A stretch of DNA of 60,000 nucleotides from contig NC_081409.1 of NCBI RefSeq assembly GCF_030272615.1, forward strand, positions 915,413,340 to 915,473,339, read 5' to 3'. Below, one piece after another: positions 11,222 to 22,848 of the stretch (the first letter of the stretch is position 1; each line of letters starts with the position of its first letter). The translations under genes and the position numbers were made by a program. Below the pieces are notes generated by a model, which was not told the DNA's origin, did not search any database, and saw only the letters and a list, made by a program, of their open reading frames with translations. Origin of the DNA: Cryptomeria japonica (taxonomy: Eukaryota; Streptophyta; Pinopsida; Cupressales; Cupressaceae).

Positions 11222-12110
11222 ATGACAATCACAACATGAACATCAAGAATGTCAACATAGATTTTATTGGTTCTTTGAACCCCATTTCCAGTGCAGGGCA
11301 TACTCACATATTAACAACAATGGATTATTTCACTAAGTGGGTGGAAGTTGTCCCTGTTAAAAAAACCACTTCAGAGATTGTGTGTACGTTCTTTAAGGAT
11401 AATATTCTTGTCAGGTTTGGAGTCCCTCAGAAAATAGTCACAAACAATGCATCAAATTTCTCTTCATCTGAGTTAAGATTATTTTGCTATGATCATGGAA
11501 TTTCCTTGGCACATGCCTTTGATTACTATCCGCAGGGTAATGGTCAAGCAGAATCAAGTAACAAAAATTTGATCAATATCATGAGAAAGTTGGTTAGTGA
11601 GAATTTTAGGGATGGGCATAAGAAGTTACATGAAGCATTGTGGGCAGATCGAACCTCACCAAAATGAGCCATAGGGATGTCTCCATTTGAGCTAGTATAT
11701 GGCATTGGCGCACAACTCTCTCTCCCTTTAGAGTTAGCGGCTTCTAGACTGCAAACAGTGATAGAAGATGTGTTTTTTCAGAGTTCACTTGAAAAAAGAA
11801 TTATGTACCTAACCAAGATTGAAGAAGAAAGCAAAAAGCTGGTTGACAGGATTACAAAACATTAGTTGAGGGTTAAAAATATTTTTGATTAGAAAGCAAG
11901 ACCCAGAAAGTTCATGAAGGGTGATCTGGTGTTATTATGGGATAAAAGGAGAGAGTCGAAAGGTGCTCATGGCAAATTTGAGTCGCTATGGAAGGGACCT
12001 TATGTAATTCATGAGGTGAGGGGCCCCAATTATTTTAAACTTTCTTACCAGGATGGCTTTGAACTACCCCTGTCCTATAATGGGTAGGACTTAAAACTGT
12101 ATCAATTGTA
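11222..12110 (+). pseudogene. Integrase fragment of a second Ty3/gypsy element
   Basis: Plus strand. Core begins NVNIDFIGSLNP, then TMDYFTKWVEVVPVKKT, VRFGVPQKIV, YYPQGNGQAESSNK and LHEALWADRTS; after a TGA at 11665-11667 the frame continues AIGMSPFELVYGIGAQL. A C-terminal GPY/F-type module follows (FMKGDLVLLWDKR, KFESLWKGPYVIHEV, LPLSYNG near 11906-12090). The central acid of the DDE triad is replaced: TNNASNF where TDNxxxF is usual. The zinc finger and everything upstream are missing because the copia LTR abuts at 11221. A frame stop at ~11863 adds to the decay. Confidence 0.82.
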
Positions 12111-12408
12111 AACAGGCATCCCCTGTTAGTTTGTACATATAATTTTGTTGTGTTAGTTTAGGTGTGCTTGTTTTTGTTATAAGTTGAGCCTTTGTTTTAA
12201 ACCATTTTGCAAGACCAGAGATATTGAGGTTCATTTCTTAGTACTTTATAGTTCCAGTCCCCAGGCAGAGCCACTGTTGGCAGCACATATAAAATTTCCA
12301 ATCTGTATATGTCCTTGTTCGATCTAATGCCCAACAGTCTGTTGGTCAAGTCATCCGCTTAACCTTCCTCATGTAATCTGGCTATTTTTATTTGTTAAAG
12401 TTCCATTG

Positions 12409-12464
12409 CATTGAATTTGAACCTTGAACTTGAACCTTTTTGGTTCAAGGCCCAAAGTTCAATG
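12409..12464. repeat. Imperfect hairpin, copy 1
   Basis: The stretch from CATTGAATTTGAACC to CAAAGTTCAATG folds around a TTTTT loop with the central stem TTGAACC/GGTTCAA and outer stem CATTGAA/TTCAATG. It shares a 27-base core (12424-12450 region) with the hairpin at 12541-12588. Confidence 0.7.
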
Positions 12465-12540
12465 GGCATTGTTTTGAATGTATTTTTTTCCTTCCGCGCG
12501 GTTTTAAGTCTTCACTAGTCCTTGCCGATGTTTTACATTC

Positions 12541-12588
12541 CTTGAACCTTGAACTTGAACCTTTTTGGTTCAAGGTTCAAAGTTCAAG
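12541..12588. repeat. Near-perfect hairpin, copy 2
   Basis: Left arm CTTGAACCTTGAACTTGAACC and right arm GGTTCAAGGTTCAAAGTTCAAG pair almost completely around a TTTTT loop. The arms are built from the 7-mer CTTGAAC/GTTCAAG repeated three times. Confidence 0.8.
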
Positions 12589-13157
12589 ATTTGTCATGTT
12601 AATGATTTGTGTCACGATTGTTTTGCAAGGGTCAGATTTCAATGTTTAGGCTTCTTCGAAAACATGTGATTTGGCGTGAGGTGGCAGCGCGGATTTTAAG
12701 ATATGATAAACGACCGCAGAAGAGAGGAATATTCTTTCTTCAATAATTTGAAATTTGTCATTTATAGCAAGTATGGTGTGAAGATCCGTAGTGTTAGAAG
12801 TGAAGTGACTTAGCATTTAAGGTATGCTCCAGCACAATCATTTCAGAGTAAGGTCACACGAGCGAAGAGTAACGGAGACAGTTTATGGTAATGACGGGTA
12901 AGATTTTCTCGGTTTTAAAATTAAGTAATTGTCATGTTGAGATTATCATTTTCTTTGGATAAGTTTTAAGAAGAAGTTTTTGGAGCAGGAGAAATAGACT
13001 GTGATAGGGGTTTGCAGATGACAGAGGAAGGTATGTTCGATAACTTTCTCAATTGTTGCAGTTTGTTTTAAAAAATCTGGGTATTTTGTTAGTTGTTTGT
13101 TTCCGTTTTCTCTTTCCTTCTTTGCCTGGGTCAATTGGGGAAAATCACCAGCTAAAC

Positions 13158-16100
13158 ATGAGGCCTACTTTGCCCAAATTAGTAAACTCGTCTTCCCTTG
13201 TAAGCTCTTTACCAGAGCTAGGTGATACAGCGTTAGTCCAACTGGATTTAGATGATTTTCTAGAAAGAATTCGGAACCCAAACGCAGATTCTATGATGAG
13301 AGATATTGCACAGAGTGAATTATTGGAAGCAGCCGCATTTCCCACAACTGCTTCTTGCCCTGAATTACTTTTAGAATGTATGAATCACCATGACAAGGGT
13401 AATAGATGCATAAGGAAAAACAATGGTGATGTTTTGTTATCCATTGACAAATAGACACTAATGGCAGCCATGGGTATCCCACATCGGGAACCCTATGAAG
13501 ATTGGACGATTGGGAAATCGTATGGAATTTTCTCTAAGAAAAAGCAGTATTACAGAACTATCATTGCACGAAATTGGCTTTTAAAATTCCAAAAAGGAGG
13601 TTCAAGGCTGCCAAGACCCCTAACCTGTGAGCATTTAATTCCTGCAATCCGAGATTTGGTAATTTTGTTGAGCAGAGTAAAGGGTAATTCACACTCCTTC
13701 TATTGGGAGGACTAGATATATTTCTTCATCTAGGTCACTCTAGACAAAAATCGGTTCATCGATTGGGGAACCTTTATTGCGGAAAGGTTACATGAAGGTT
13801 TGAGTAATTACCTTGGGATGACAAACTTTTATATGTCTTCATACCTTTTGTATATGCTTGCTTGTGTGAGTGATTGGTCTGGATTATCCCATGCAAAGTG
13901 GGTTCAAGGCATAAAGATTTATGAGTATCACCCCAATTTGACTTTAAAAGGGCATGTTGATGATTATCTCCACTGGAATGATATTTTTGCTGGGAGATTG
14001 ACCTTTGAATTACAAGGTAACTTGCATAGGAGGATGTCTGTAGAGGTTGTTGAACTTGTTAACATCTATGGCAGTGTCTTTACACAATTTAATCACTTCA
14101 CTTACCTAAGGGTTGGAGGTTTTAAGGGTGAACCCTTTAGGCTATCTAGGTATGTTTCAGACTCCTGTATTTTGATTGAAGTTTCCAAGTAGTTGGCTTA
14201 TATCGTAAAGGATTATGGTGAGGACTCAGACACAAGTGGAATTTTTCCCATTGACTTAGGCCATTACAGTTGTAGGTCTATCTCTGATGCACTGAATCTT
14301 GAGCTATAATTTAAGAGATTTCATTTGAAAACCTTTGTGAAAAGGGATAACTTTGACAGTAAAGGTTTTATTGCTCAATATGTGAGGAAGATGGTGCATG
14401 ACCAACATGTGTCCTACTTGGAGGATTATTGGGAGCGTTGCCCGGATGAATTTGAAGGAAAAGGAGTTGGTCCAGTTTAACCTTGAAACAAATCCATGAC
14501 ATGAAATTGCCAATGGACACTTCAAGTGTCACCACTAATGATGAAGATGTACTGGATTGTGAGTTTATGAAGCGGGTACATAACGAACCTCTCCTAGAGG
14601 TGGATTGGAGTAAAAAGATGGAAGATAACATTCAGATACGCACCTTCAGCGTAATTCGTAGGACAAAAAAATGGCTTAGGAGTTGCCGATTTCGCTTGAC
14701 GAGAGCAACCAGTTCAAGAAACAAAAGTGGGAAGAGAGATACCACAAGCAAAACTTCTATTTTAACTAACATTCCCATTTCTGTTGTAGGAAAAAGGTAG
14801 GCAAAGATTAAAGAAGAGAAACTTGACACCGAGGCTAAAATTTCTATTGGTGGTCGGATTACCAGGTCTAGGTCCAAGAAGAGTTTTTAGCTGCCGTCTC
14901 CCCATCTCATTCTGGATTTGGACATAGAGGAAGAACTATGTGATATGACATCCCCTATTTCTGATACAAACAAGGTTTCAACTGGTGTAGGTACTACTTT
15001 CCAAGACTCGGGGATGCTTGATATCTAGTCTCATGTAGATAGTGACACACTGCCATCTTCAGAAGGATCTCCACCCATGCCATCTAAGGAATTGACTCTT
15101 GCACCTAAGTGGTTAAGTGACTCAATTACTAGGAAAGGAAATGTGGTTCCTATTTTGGCATCAATGGAGGATGTTGTGAGTAAATGTCTAGGAAAATCTA
15201 CGAAGCCTAAAAGGTAAAAAATGGAGGCTATGATTGGTAATGATGAAAGCACAAAGCACTGGACTGTAGACACTACCAAACCCGCGTTTGATAAATATAC
15301 TATTACTGCTTCAGAAGCAAACTATGCCATTGAACAGTTGATTTGGGGGTCAGAACCAGAGCCGTAGATGTGAAACATTTGGAGACTTCAACCAAGCGGA
15401 TTATCTCTCATACTTGGAAGGACGAAAGAGACAAGGCTAAATTAAAGAAAAATCTAATGCAAATGGCTTAGTATATTCATGCTCTTCAGAATAGCCCATT
15501 ATGACTGTCTCAAAGTTCAAGACCATTTAGTCCAAAAACACTTGGTAATCAAAAATTCTTTGATGAGGTTCAACGAAACAGGATGATTGCTGAGGTTTTC
15601 TCAGAATGGCTCACCTCGATCATGCATCAAGGGACCAATTACATAATGGATTTAGTCTAGATTTTCAAAGATGCTAATGAAGTCACCAAGGAATTAGATG
15701 TCGACTTAATCTCAAGGCAGAAAGAGAAGACTAAATGGGGATTGATTTCAAAATAGATGCACGATATCCAGCGTTATGGCCTGATGAATTTCCTTGGCAA
15801 AAGGCAAGTGTCAGGGCTAAATGAAGATGTAATGTTTATTTGCAAAGAAAACATTGAGTGGCGTAACCAGATCATTGAATAGTGCCATAGCGAATCAACC
15901 AGTTTACGTGGTGAATTAACAACCTTGAGGACGACCATGCAGAAGGATTTGTGCTGCGTGGATGTCCAATTTCTTAAAGAAGATGGCCAAACTCTAGAAG
16001 ATATTGTAGAGATGATTAATCAGTTTAGCAGCCACATTAAACAAATCAAAGTGGAGAAATCCTTGGCTATGGGTGATTTTACGAGGATTTCCAAAGTAGA

Positions 16101-16327
16101 ATCGGTGCTCACAGTTTGTCTCAATCACCTGGACTCACACAAGGATAAAGTGCAGACGGTGAAGAGGAAGAAAGAGCTCTAGAAGCAAAGAGTAATTCAC
16201 ATCAGTCTGCCGCATGTAACTGTAATTCAGGAATTTGTGAAGGTGCATCAAGAGGGGAGTGCGGCTAAGGCGGTGATGGTGTCCGTAAAAAACACCAACC
16301 TGGGTGATCCGACTGAGACCGAATAGA
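13158..16327 (+). pseudogene. Long decayed unknown gene downstream of gypsy integrase
   Basis: No family recognised. From ATG 13158 (MRPTLPKLVNSSS) one frame runs to ~14470 through stops at 13452, 13713, ~13729 and 14190. Segments look protein-like: HREPYEDWTIGKSYGIFSKKKQ, FIDWGTFIAERLHEGLSNYLG, SDWSGLSHAKWVQGIKIYEYHP, YLEDYWERCPDEFEG. A frameshift near 14470 moves the frame (HDMKLPMDTSSV, RITRSRSKKSF, NYAIEQLIWGSEPEP), and another before 15925 moves it again (SSHIKQIKVEKS, LNHLDSHKDKVQTVKRKKEL). About 1,050 codons in all. Position just after an integrase on the same strand fits an extra 3' ORF, as known in Tat/Athila-type gypsy elements. It could also be a captured host gene. Confidence 0.5.
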
Positions 16328-17499
16328 TGGCATGACTAGCACTGCTGGCAGTTGTTTGCCAGCGAGTGTAGCCATTTTTAGTTTCAGTTATGCAGTTAGG
16401 GTAGTTCTCTATTAACTGTTGCGAGTTAATTTTACTCATGATTAAAAACTATTGGTCTGGCGACCTATTTATATGTTTTGTAATGACTTTATTGGTGTTC
16501 ACTAAGTTTTTGAAAAACTATCTTTTCAATTAGCTGAAAAAATTTGCATATGTAGAAAGGTGGATGATCATCAATGAATGAAAATCTCGTTACCAATTAT
16601 CTTTGATCTCAAATCTATGTGTTTGATATTTGGAATTTGATTTCTGTGAAAATCTATTTCAAGGAAAGAGTCATTAAACTTTCTATGTGTGCAGAAAATT
16701 ATCAGCAAATTTCATCTTTAAAGGCTTTTCATTTCATTTTAGTGTACATGTGAAGTCTGTCAGCTTTATGAAATGAGTTATATATGAATCGGTGCTTGTG
16801 TTTTTATTTTGTATTGACGGGTGAATGCAATTACCTTTTAGTGCTTTCTGGTGAAAAGCATACTATTGATTGTGTGTAATTTGGAGCTGATTGAATATTT
16901 ATTAAAGGGAGTTGTACCTTAATTCAGAGGTTAATAAATATAATGATTATCCAACTGATTGGTAGAGAATTTGTCTTTCTTTCCTTGAGCCATAAAGTAT
17001 AGAGATTAAATTAATAAAGGGAGACAAATCTGTTTACCAACACCATACAAATGTTTTAGGAAAATTCTATAAGTTGTTTGCAACTTGACCTATGTCTACT
17101 TATGTATTTAGGTTTATTTTTGTGTTTAGTGTTACTTTCTTGATATGGCAAAGAAATAAAGTGGGTATATTTCAATGGATATATCAATGGGTTATGTAAT
17201 TGTCATTTTTATTGGTTGTAGTTTATCTAGAAAGTATGAATCATAGAGTTCTCTTATAAATTGAATTTTGAATCCCAATGAATATATTTTTATTCTATTA
17301 GAAAAAAAAGTAATATAAATACATAAACTAGAGAGATACAGCATAAAAAGAAGCAACAAATACAATCATAGCAATGGACTATACAATAACCCAAAACAAG
17401 GAGAACTACTTACAACAACCCAAAAGAGTATAATAAATTACTACAGCCAGAGAAAAGCCAAACAGAGTGTCCAGAGAACAATATAAATCTACCAAATTC
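16328..17499. other. AT-rich non-coding stretch, possibly LTR-derived
   Basis: No coding signal. It begins with a small hairpin GCTGGCA/TGCCAGC (16344-16363) and has A/T-rich words. It follows the unknown gene in the position of a 3' LTR, but I cannot define TG/CA ends or a polypurine tract. Confidence 0.3.
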
Positions 17500-18200
17500 C
17501 ACCACCATGATCCAAAAATGAAGGATGAAGTAATTTCTTGATATCTTCATAGAAAACCAGAACCTTCAATGGTGTTAACTTCCTAGTCTATTTGTCTGTC
17601 TCATGGTCCTTCATAATGTCTTCCTGAAACTCCATATCTAATCTTTCTTTCTATTCAGAACAATGTAAACTAAGAGGTCTTGCAACAAATAGTTGAAACA
17701 AGCAGATCCCTAACTGCATATCCCAATGCTATATCTTTTTTCGTAGTCATTAATGATTGTATGCAGTTGTAGAAGTAGATCATTTCCTTTATTGTTAGGA
17801 AAAACCTTAGATTGAGATTGTTGCAAATTGACAATATGGAGAGACAAGATATCACAAATCATATGAGTTTCCAATTGAAGGGGGAGCATGGTATTATAAA
17901 AAATAGCTAGACAATAAAGTTTCTAAAAATATTTGAGGATCACTTGTCTACATGTGTGGGATATGATATACAAAGAAGCAAAGGCACCAATAAGAGTTGT
18001 TTTCCAAGGCCACAAATGAGGGAATAGAGTAGGAAAAGAGGTGAACAAAAAATGCAATAATTTATGAGCATGGACACAAAATCTAAGGGCATACTTCATG
18101 GATTATTTACTATCACAAAAAGAACAAGTTTGTAGAGACTAACGGATTTGTATATTTGGTACGAGACGAAGAGAACAAAGTATTAAAATATTGTAATGTT
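17500..18200 (-). pseudogene. Degenerate LINE-like C-terminal remnant (zf-RVT-like)
   Basis: One minus-strand frame stays mostly open across ~700 bp. It carries CSFCDSK, then YALRFCVHAHKLLHFL, which resembles the CxxC...H...C finger at the end of plant LINE reverse transcriptases (zf-RVT), followed by LWPWKTTLIGAFASLYI and further hydrophobic/charged sequence to about 17590. Stops occur at several points, some where Trp would fit (QIR-stop-SLQ, LKYF-stop-KLYC). Assignment rests on motif resemblance only. Confidence 0.35.
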
Positions 18201-18374
18201 TCTTTAATGTCATCTTAGTTAGTTTAATTTGTTTTTAAATTCGTCTTCAGTTCATGATTGTTTCATTTAGAAACACCATCTTTATAAATCTATGTAAGGA
18301 GCCAGAGACAACATAGCTGATAGAACCAAACACAAAACAACATAACAACACTTTCCAAACAAACTAACACTAGA

Positions 18375-18760
18375 CTATAGTTACCTAGACTAACCACTTT
18401 GCTAAGGCAAATGCAGCTTACCTAGGGCTTCAACTTTCTATTCGAGGAGAGCATAAAAAGGTAGGGTTGGAAAATGATTTTTTGATTAAAAAGATGTATC
18501 CTAGTTGGACTATCAAACATTTAATACAAGATTGCTTCAAATTGATGACCAAACTAGATGAATTTTGAATTACTCATGTTTATTGGGAAGGTAACCAATC
18601 TGCAAACTACATGGCCAATTTGGGGGTAGCGTATGATAAAATCTAGTGGTGGATGGAAGTGGAAACCTTATCAATATACATGTGTGAGATAACAATAAGG
18701 GATGCTCTTGATCTTTCTTGATCTCAACAAATGAGTATTAATCATGTCGTCCTTTCACAT
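18375..18760 (+). pseudogene. LINE RNase H-like (RVT_3) fragment
   Basis: Plus-strand translation gives LAKANAAYLGLQLSI, then YPSWTIKHLIQDCF and ITHVYWEGNQSANYMANLGV. This matches the end of the plant LINE/host RNase H-like domain (family pattern: H-x-x-R/W-E-x-N-x-x-A-D-x-L-A). Stops break it at the positions before ITHV and after YDKI. The catalytic Asp of the ADxLA motif is Asn here. It precedes the unknown gene at 18900 on the same strand. Confidence 0.5.
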
Positions 18761-18899
18761 GGGTAAAGCCACTTCTTGTAATAAGCGGAATCAACACAAT
18801 GCAAGGGCTTCGTGATTGTTCCTGGCCCCCTGGTTTTGTGTTCTATGGTTTGGGATAGGGTTCCAAATTGTAAACATAATCAACAAAGATAATCTAAGT

Positions 18900-20519
18900 A
18901 TGGGAGGAGATGAAAATATAATGGAGCTGACTTCATACCAGAATTGGCAATGAAACAATGAATTGTGGACTAAAATCTTGGATAGTCTCCTTGTCCCCTA
19001 TATGAAAAAGCTACATGGTCAAGAAGCCAAAGCGACGAAAGGTTTTGTAGAAGGTTGGAATAAATGTGTCCTCAGGGCTTATGGAGTGAAATTCAAAATC
19101 GATGAGGTTTTCATTGTGGAAATCACTAGGTTGCCAATGGATGGGAAGAAATTTTACAGAGAGTGCAAGGCAACGAAAGAAGCCCTATTTTTGTTCTTTG
19201 ACAAGAAAAGTCAATGTGACATGGTGAGAAAGATTTTTGATGGGGGATATAATAGAAAAGATTTGTTGAGCCTATGGACTGATATGGTGGAGGTCATCAT
19301 GAGGTACATTACCTTAGATGGGCAGTAGGAAAGTATTTTGTACTATCATTTTGCTATTTTCAATCACCTTATACAAGATAGGAATATTTATTTTCCGTTT
19401 TATCTTCTTTCTTCTCTAGAGAATGGTCTTGCTAAACATGCTAAAAATAACGATAACCATGTATTACATGAGGGCCTTTTTCTCCTTATCATGGAATATG
19501 CTAACATGAATGGGGTTAAACCTTCCCTAGCATACAAAATTGAGTCCAACCCTAATCCCTCCTCTAGCCCTAATGTACATGTGGTTTCGGTCACTGAATA
19601 TGAGGACGAGATGGGTTCGGGTGAGATGGTCATGGATTGGCATGATCTTCATGTGTCTGATGATGACCTAGAGTATTCGGTCTCCGAGGAAGAGGAACCC
19701 CCCCATAAAGCTATACTGGGCACTAATAGTAGCAGAAAAAGTAAACCCCATCCTAGATTTGTAGCTAAAAAGTACGAAACCCCACCTTCCAAACCCCATG
19801 AGACGGGACATAAAAAATTTAAAAAAGAAAAAGTGCAGAAAGAGGTGGATATAGAGGACAAAGGAGAGGAAGAGATAAAGTTGGATATACTCTTTAATGT
19901 GGACCAGATGGACCCTGAAAATACTGAAAATGTTGAAGTGGATATTGATACTCTTTTGGCTAATTCTACATCGTGTTAGGAGAAATTTTTTTGTTGGGTA
20001 ATTAGTGAAGTTCTTCTCCTGAAACAGGGCACAAAAGAGTTCATTAACACCTTCACCGACAACCCCATGCCAGATAAAACTGATAAGCTATTGAAAATGA
20101 CTCACAATTTGACTAAAGATGTGAAGGTTATGAAAACTGAACATAAAGCCAAAATTCTCAAGTTGGAGAAGGGCATGGATGAGTTAAAAGGTAATCTCAG
20201 AGCTTTGGTGGATATCAGTAAATAATTCATGAATAATAGCACCGATGGTCTCAAAAATGTAAATGAAAAAATCGTTGTTGATAAAGCCCAACCACTCAGT
20301 AGCATTTTGCCATCAACTGTTAAATCTAAAAAGAAGAATCTGGATAAGAATCCATAGGGATCGGAAAGTAAGGTTTCTACAAGACTGTCTTCCAGAACTA
20401 AGAGAAGGAACCAAGAGATAAGTGACATAAGGAGCATCTTGGAGGACCTCGAAGAAATCTACAAGAACATCATTGAGAAAAATTGTGAGCTTATGAAAGC
20501 TTGGTTAGCTTTTTGGTAG
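18900..20519 (+). pseudogene. Unknown ~540-codon gene with acidic and coiled-coil regions, five internal stops
   Basis: No family recognised. ATG 18900 starts MGGDENIMELTSYQNWQ; the same frame remains readable to TAG 20517-20519 through stops at 18951, 19326, 19977, 20223 and 20355, with no frameshift. N-terminal part: MKKLHGQEAKATKGFVEGWN, KIFDGGYNRKDLLSLW. Middle: LENGLAKHAKNNDNHVLHEG, then a strongly acidic stretch (SDDDLEYSVSEEEEPPHK) and a Lys-rich stretch (HKKFKKEKVQKEVD). C-terminal part: LTKDVKVMKTEHKAKILKLE and ISDIRSILEDLEEIYKNIIE, likely coiled coil. Preservation of one frame over 1.6 kb suggests a recent origin. It lies inside the insertion bounded by the 18-bp repeats. Confidence 0.55.
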
Positions 20520-20701
20520 GATTGCCCTGGTTTTACTATTATTTCTTAGCTAGGATTTATGGGGTGGTTCCCCTATTTCTGTCTTTGTTGGGCCGATGGC
20601 TTTAGACTATTTCACTATTGTTTAGTATTTTGATTTTGGATTTGGGTTCCAGGTCCCTATAAAACTCATCTTATCTTAATCAAAAACAAACTAACAGTAG
20701 A

Positions 20702-22213
20702 AATCTAAACTATAACACTACACAAACCATATGAACATTTCCACCAAGCCACAACATTTCAACCAACATAGTGGAGCAATGTAGATCATTCTCCAAACTA
20801 GTTTTGGCAAACAACCTCACTATCAATGAACTTCCACAACCAACTTCACCATTTGAGCAACTGAGGACTTGAAAAAATTATAGCGCAACATCCATAGAAC
20901 ATAGATATTATATCTAGAATGGTAGGCCAACATCATCAAGAAAGGAAGGAATTTAGAGCATTCTTCCATAAAGACATTAAATACTCTTTCCTCCATATTA
21001 TAACTTATACTTCAGTAGCCTTCTGTAAACACCTCATATTAACTCAATATTACCACCAAACAAAATAGCAATGTCTGAAAATTCATTTCTAGACCATATA
21101 CAACATTTGTCCATCTGAACAAGTTTGACATCAATGACAACACAACTCAAGTTTCCAACAATAACGTAGACAATGGACTTGAAAATCCTAAAGGCACTAG
21201 ATTGAGGACATCAATAGTAATGCAAGTCAGGGCATTTGCAAAGAGTGTGATAATTGATTGATTGAAAGACCCAAATCCTTAATCTTTGTTATTCCATTAT
21301 AAGTATGATGAGGTTTGTGCTCTTAAAAGAATATTTTAGAGGATCTATCATCAACCTTAAGAAAATGTTGTATGGATTTGATTTGAGTACTTATGGTTGA
21401 ATAATTATCATTTATTTTCTTCTAATGATGAACCTTGAACCACCATGACCTCAAAAAAAAAGAAAAAAGGGGTTGTTTTCAAGAGTTGAAATAACCATGC
21501 AAAGCTCTAAGGTTGTGTCCTTGTATGCATGACACCAAAATAATTATAGTAGGTGATCACAAATTTAAAGTGATAAGTACACTTAATGGCTCTATTTGAC
21601 CAAGAAATATAGCTAGTTGGCTGAGTGAGTTTAGCCTCTATGTTATGTGCATTCCTAATGTTGGCTAGCAAAGGCTAATGACTCGATAGAGAAATATTCA
21701 AAATTTTGATTTCTAAAACCCTAAGATATTCCCACTTGCCATTAAATTTTTAAGCTTATGGGAGTATGATTTGATAATCTAACATCTAGCAAAGGCACTA
21801 CCAAGAGTGACAAATGGATAGAAAATTAAGAAAGGGACTATGATAAATCATATCACATGATTTGAGAATTTAAAGAATACATGTTTAAACTAATGTTAAT
21901 AGTATTCAATATTAACCAATGGGAATGATTGTGACGATAGCAAAAATTGGGTTTAAAAAGGCTCAAATTATTACATATATAATATCATGCCTCTAGCTCA
22001 GCAACTCCAGGATAAGGGAAACATCTAATCTTTACTGTACACCAATCCCACAATACAAGAATCTCCACACTAACCCAAGTTGTAATAAGAAATGAACGAT
22101 CTTTCAATAGCACCATTCTAGAAGAATAAATATTTATAACAAAAAATGATGACTGTTAATATTTAAGTGCATCCAAATAAAAAGGATAGTGGTGCCAAAC
22201 CATGGTGGAAAAC
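20702..22213. other. AT-rich stretch, nothing recognised
   Basis: No open frame with known motifs, no clear repeat ends. CpG-poor intergenic-type DNA. Confidence 0.6.
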
Positions 22214-22848
22214 ATGTAGATTCCATCTATGAGAGAGAGAGAGAAAGGTGACAACCAATCTACAACCAACATTGTGATTATTACAAAACATGAGTTAAAT
22301 AGCTAGATAACATGACAAACTATATAAAGAAAAAATCAAGTAATATAGACTTCATATAAATAAACAACATTTAAGGCCAAATAATTTTGTTGAATATCTC
22401 AAATTGAATATATTCCGAGGAGATCAATATGATCTTGGATATTCCAATAGATAAATTTGATTAACAAGAATAAAGAGGAATTTCATAACTATTTAACTCT
22501 TAAAAAAAAAGTGGTTTTACATATGTTTCTTTTTACCATAAACTATTGAAGTGGATGTTGAGAATTGACATTTATCGCTTGTCTAAAATATATACTCTCT
22601 TCTCTAGTCCTCTACGTGATCAACAAGAACCTCTTAAATATTAAAATGGGGGATAGTGAACAAGAACTAATGGTTGTGAAGATAAAAATGATGCTAGATG
22701 GGGCAACCAAGGAAATCCCCTAGAGGAAGGCTCCTTAGTAGTTGTGAAACCTGTTTCTCATTCTAGGAATGGTTTAGAATATTTGAAAATTACTCTTTGG
22801 TAGATATTTGATCATAAGTGGCTTGGTCTTTAGTTTAGCTACTGATAG
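22214..22848 (+). repeat. Dispersed repeat, copy 1 (~640 bp)
   Basis: Matches 39632-40307 in the same orientation, at roughly 80% by eye. Shared landmarks: CTATGAGAGAGAGAG at the left, ACAAGAATAAAGAGG in the middle, AGTAGATGTTGAGAATTGACATTTATC (here with GTGGATG), and CTTTGGTAGATA near the right end. No coding potential. Past 22848 the two copies diverge because copy 2 is cut by an LTR at 40308. Confidence 0.85.

Larger units (their letters stand above)
12111..13157 (+). other. Non-coding link between gypsy integrase and a downstream unknown gene
   Basis: About 1 kb without a convincing frame. It contains two related hairpins (annotated separately). Near 13020-13062 the order ATG, GAGGAAG/GTATG, pyrimidine tract, TTGCAG could be a small intron; this is weak. 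Confidence 0.4.
18357..20701 (+). mobile_element. Candidate LINE-type insertion with 18-bp near-perfect flanking repeat
   Basis: AAACAAACTAACACTAGA at 18357-18374 matches AAACAAACTAACAGTAGA at 20684-20701 at 17 of 18 positions. The DNA between (18375-20683) has a LINE-like RNase H fragment, an unknown gene and a 3' end of the form ...CTTATCTTAATCAAAA. This fits a target-site duplication from non-LTR retrotransposition. The repeat is A-rich, so chance similarity is possible. Confidence 0.45.
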
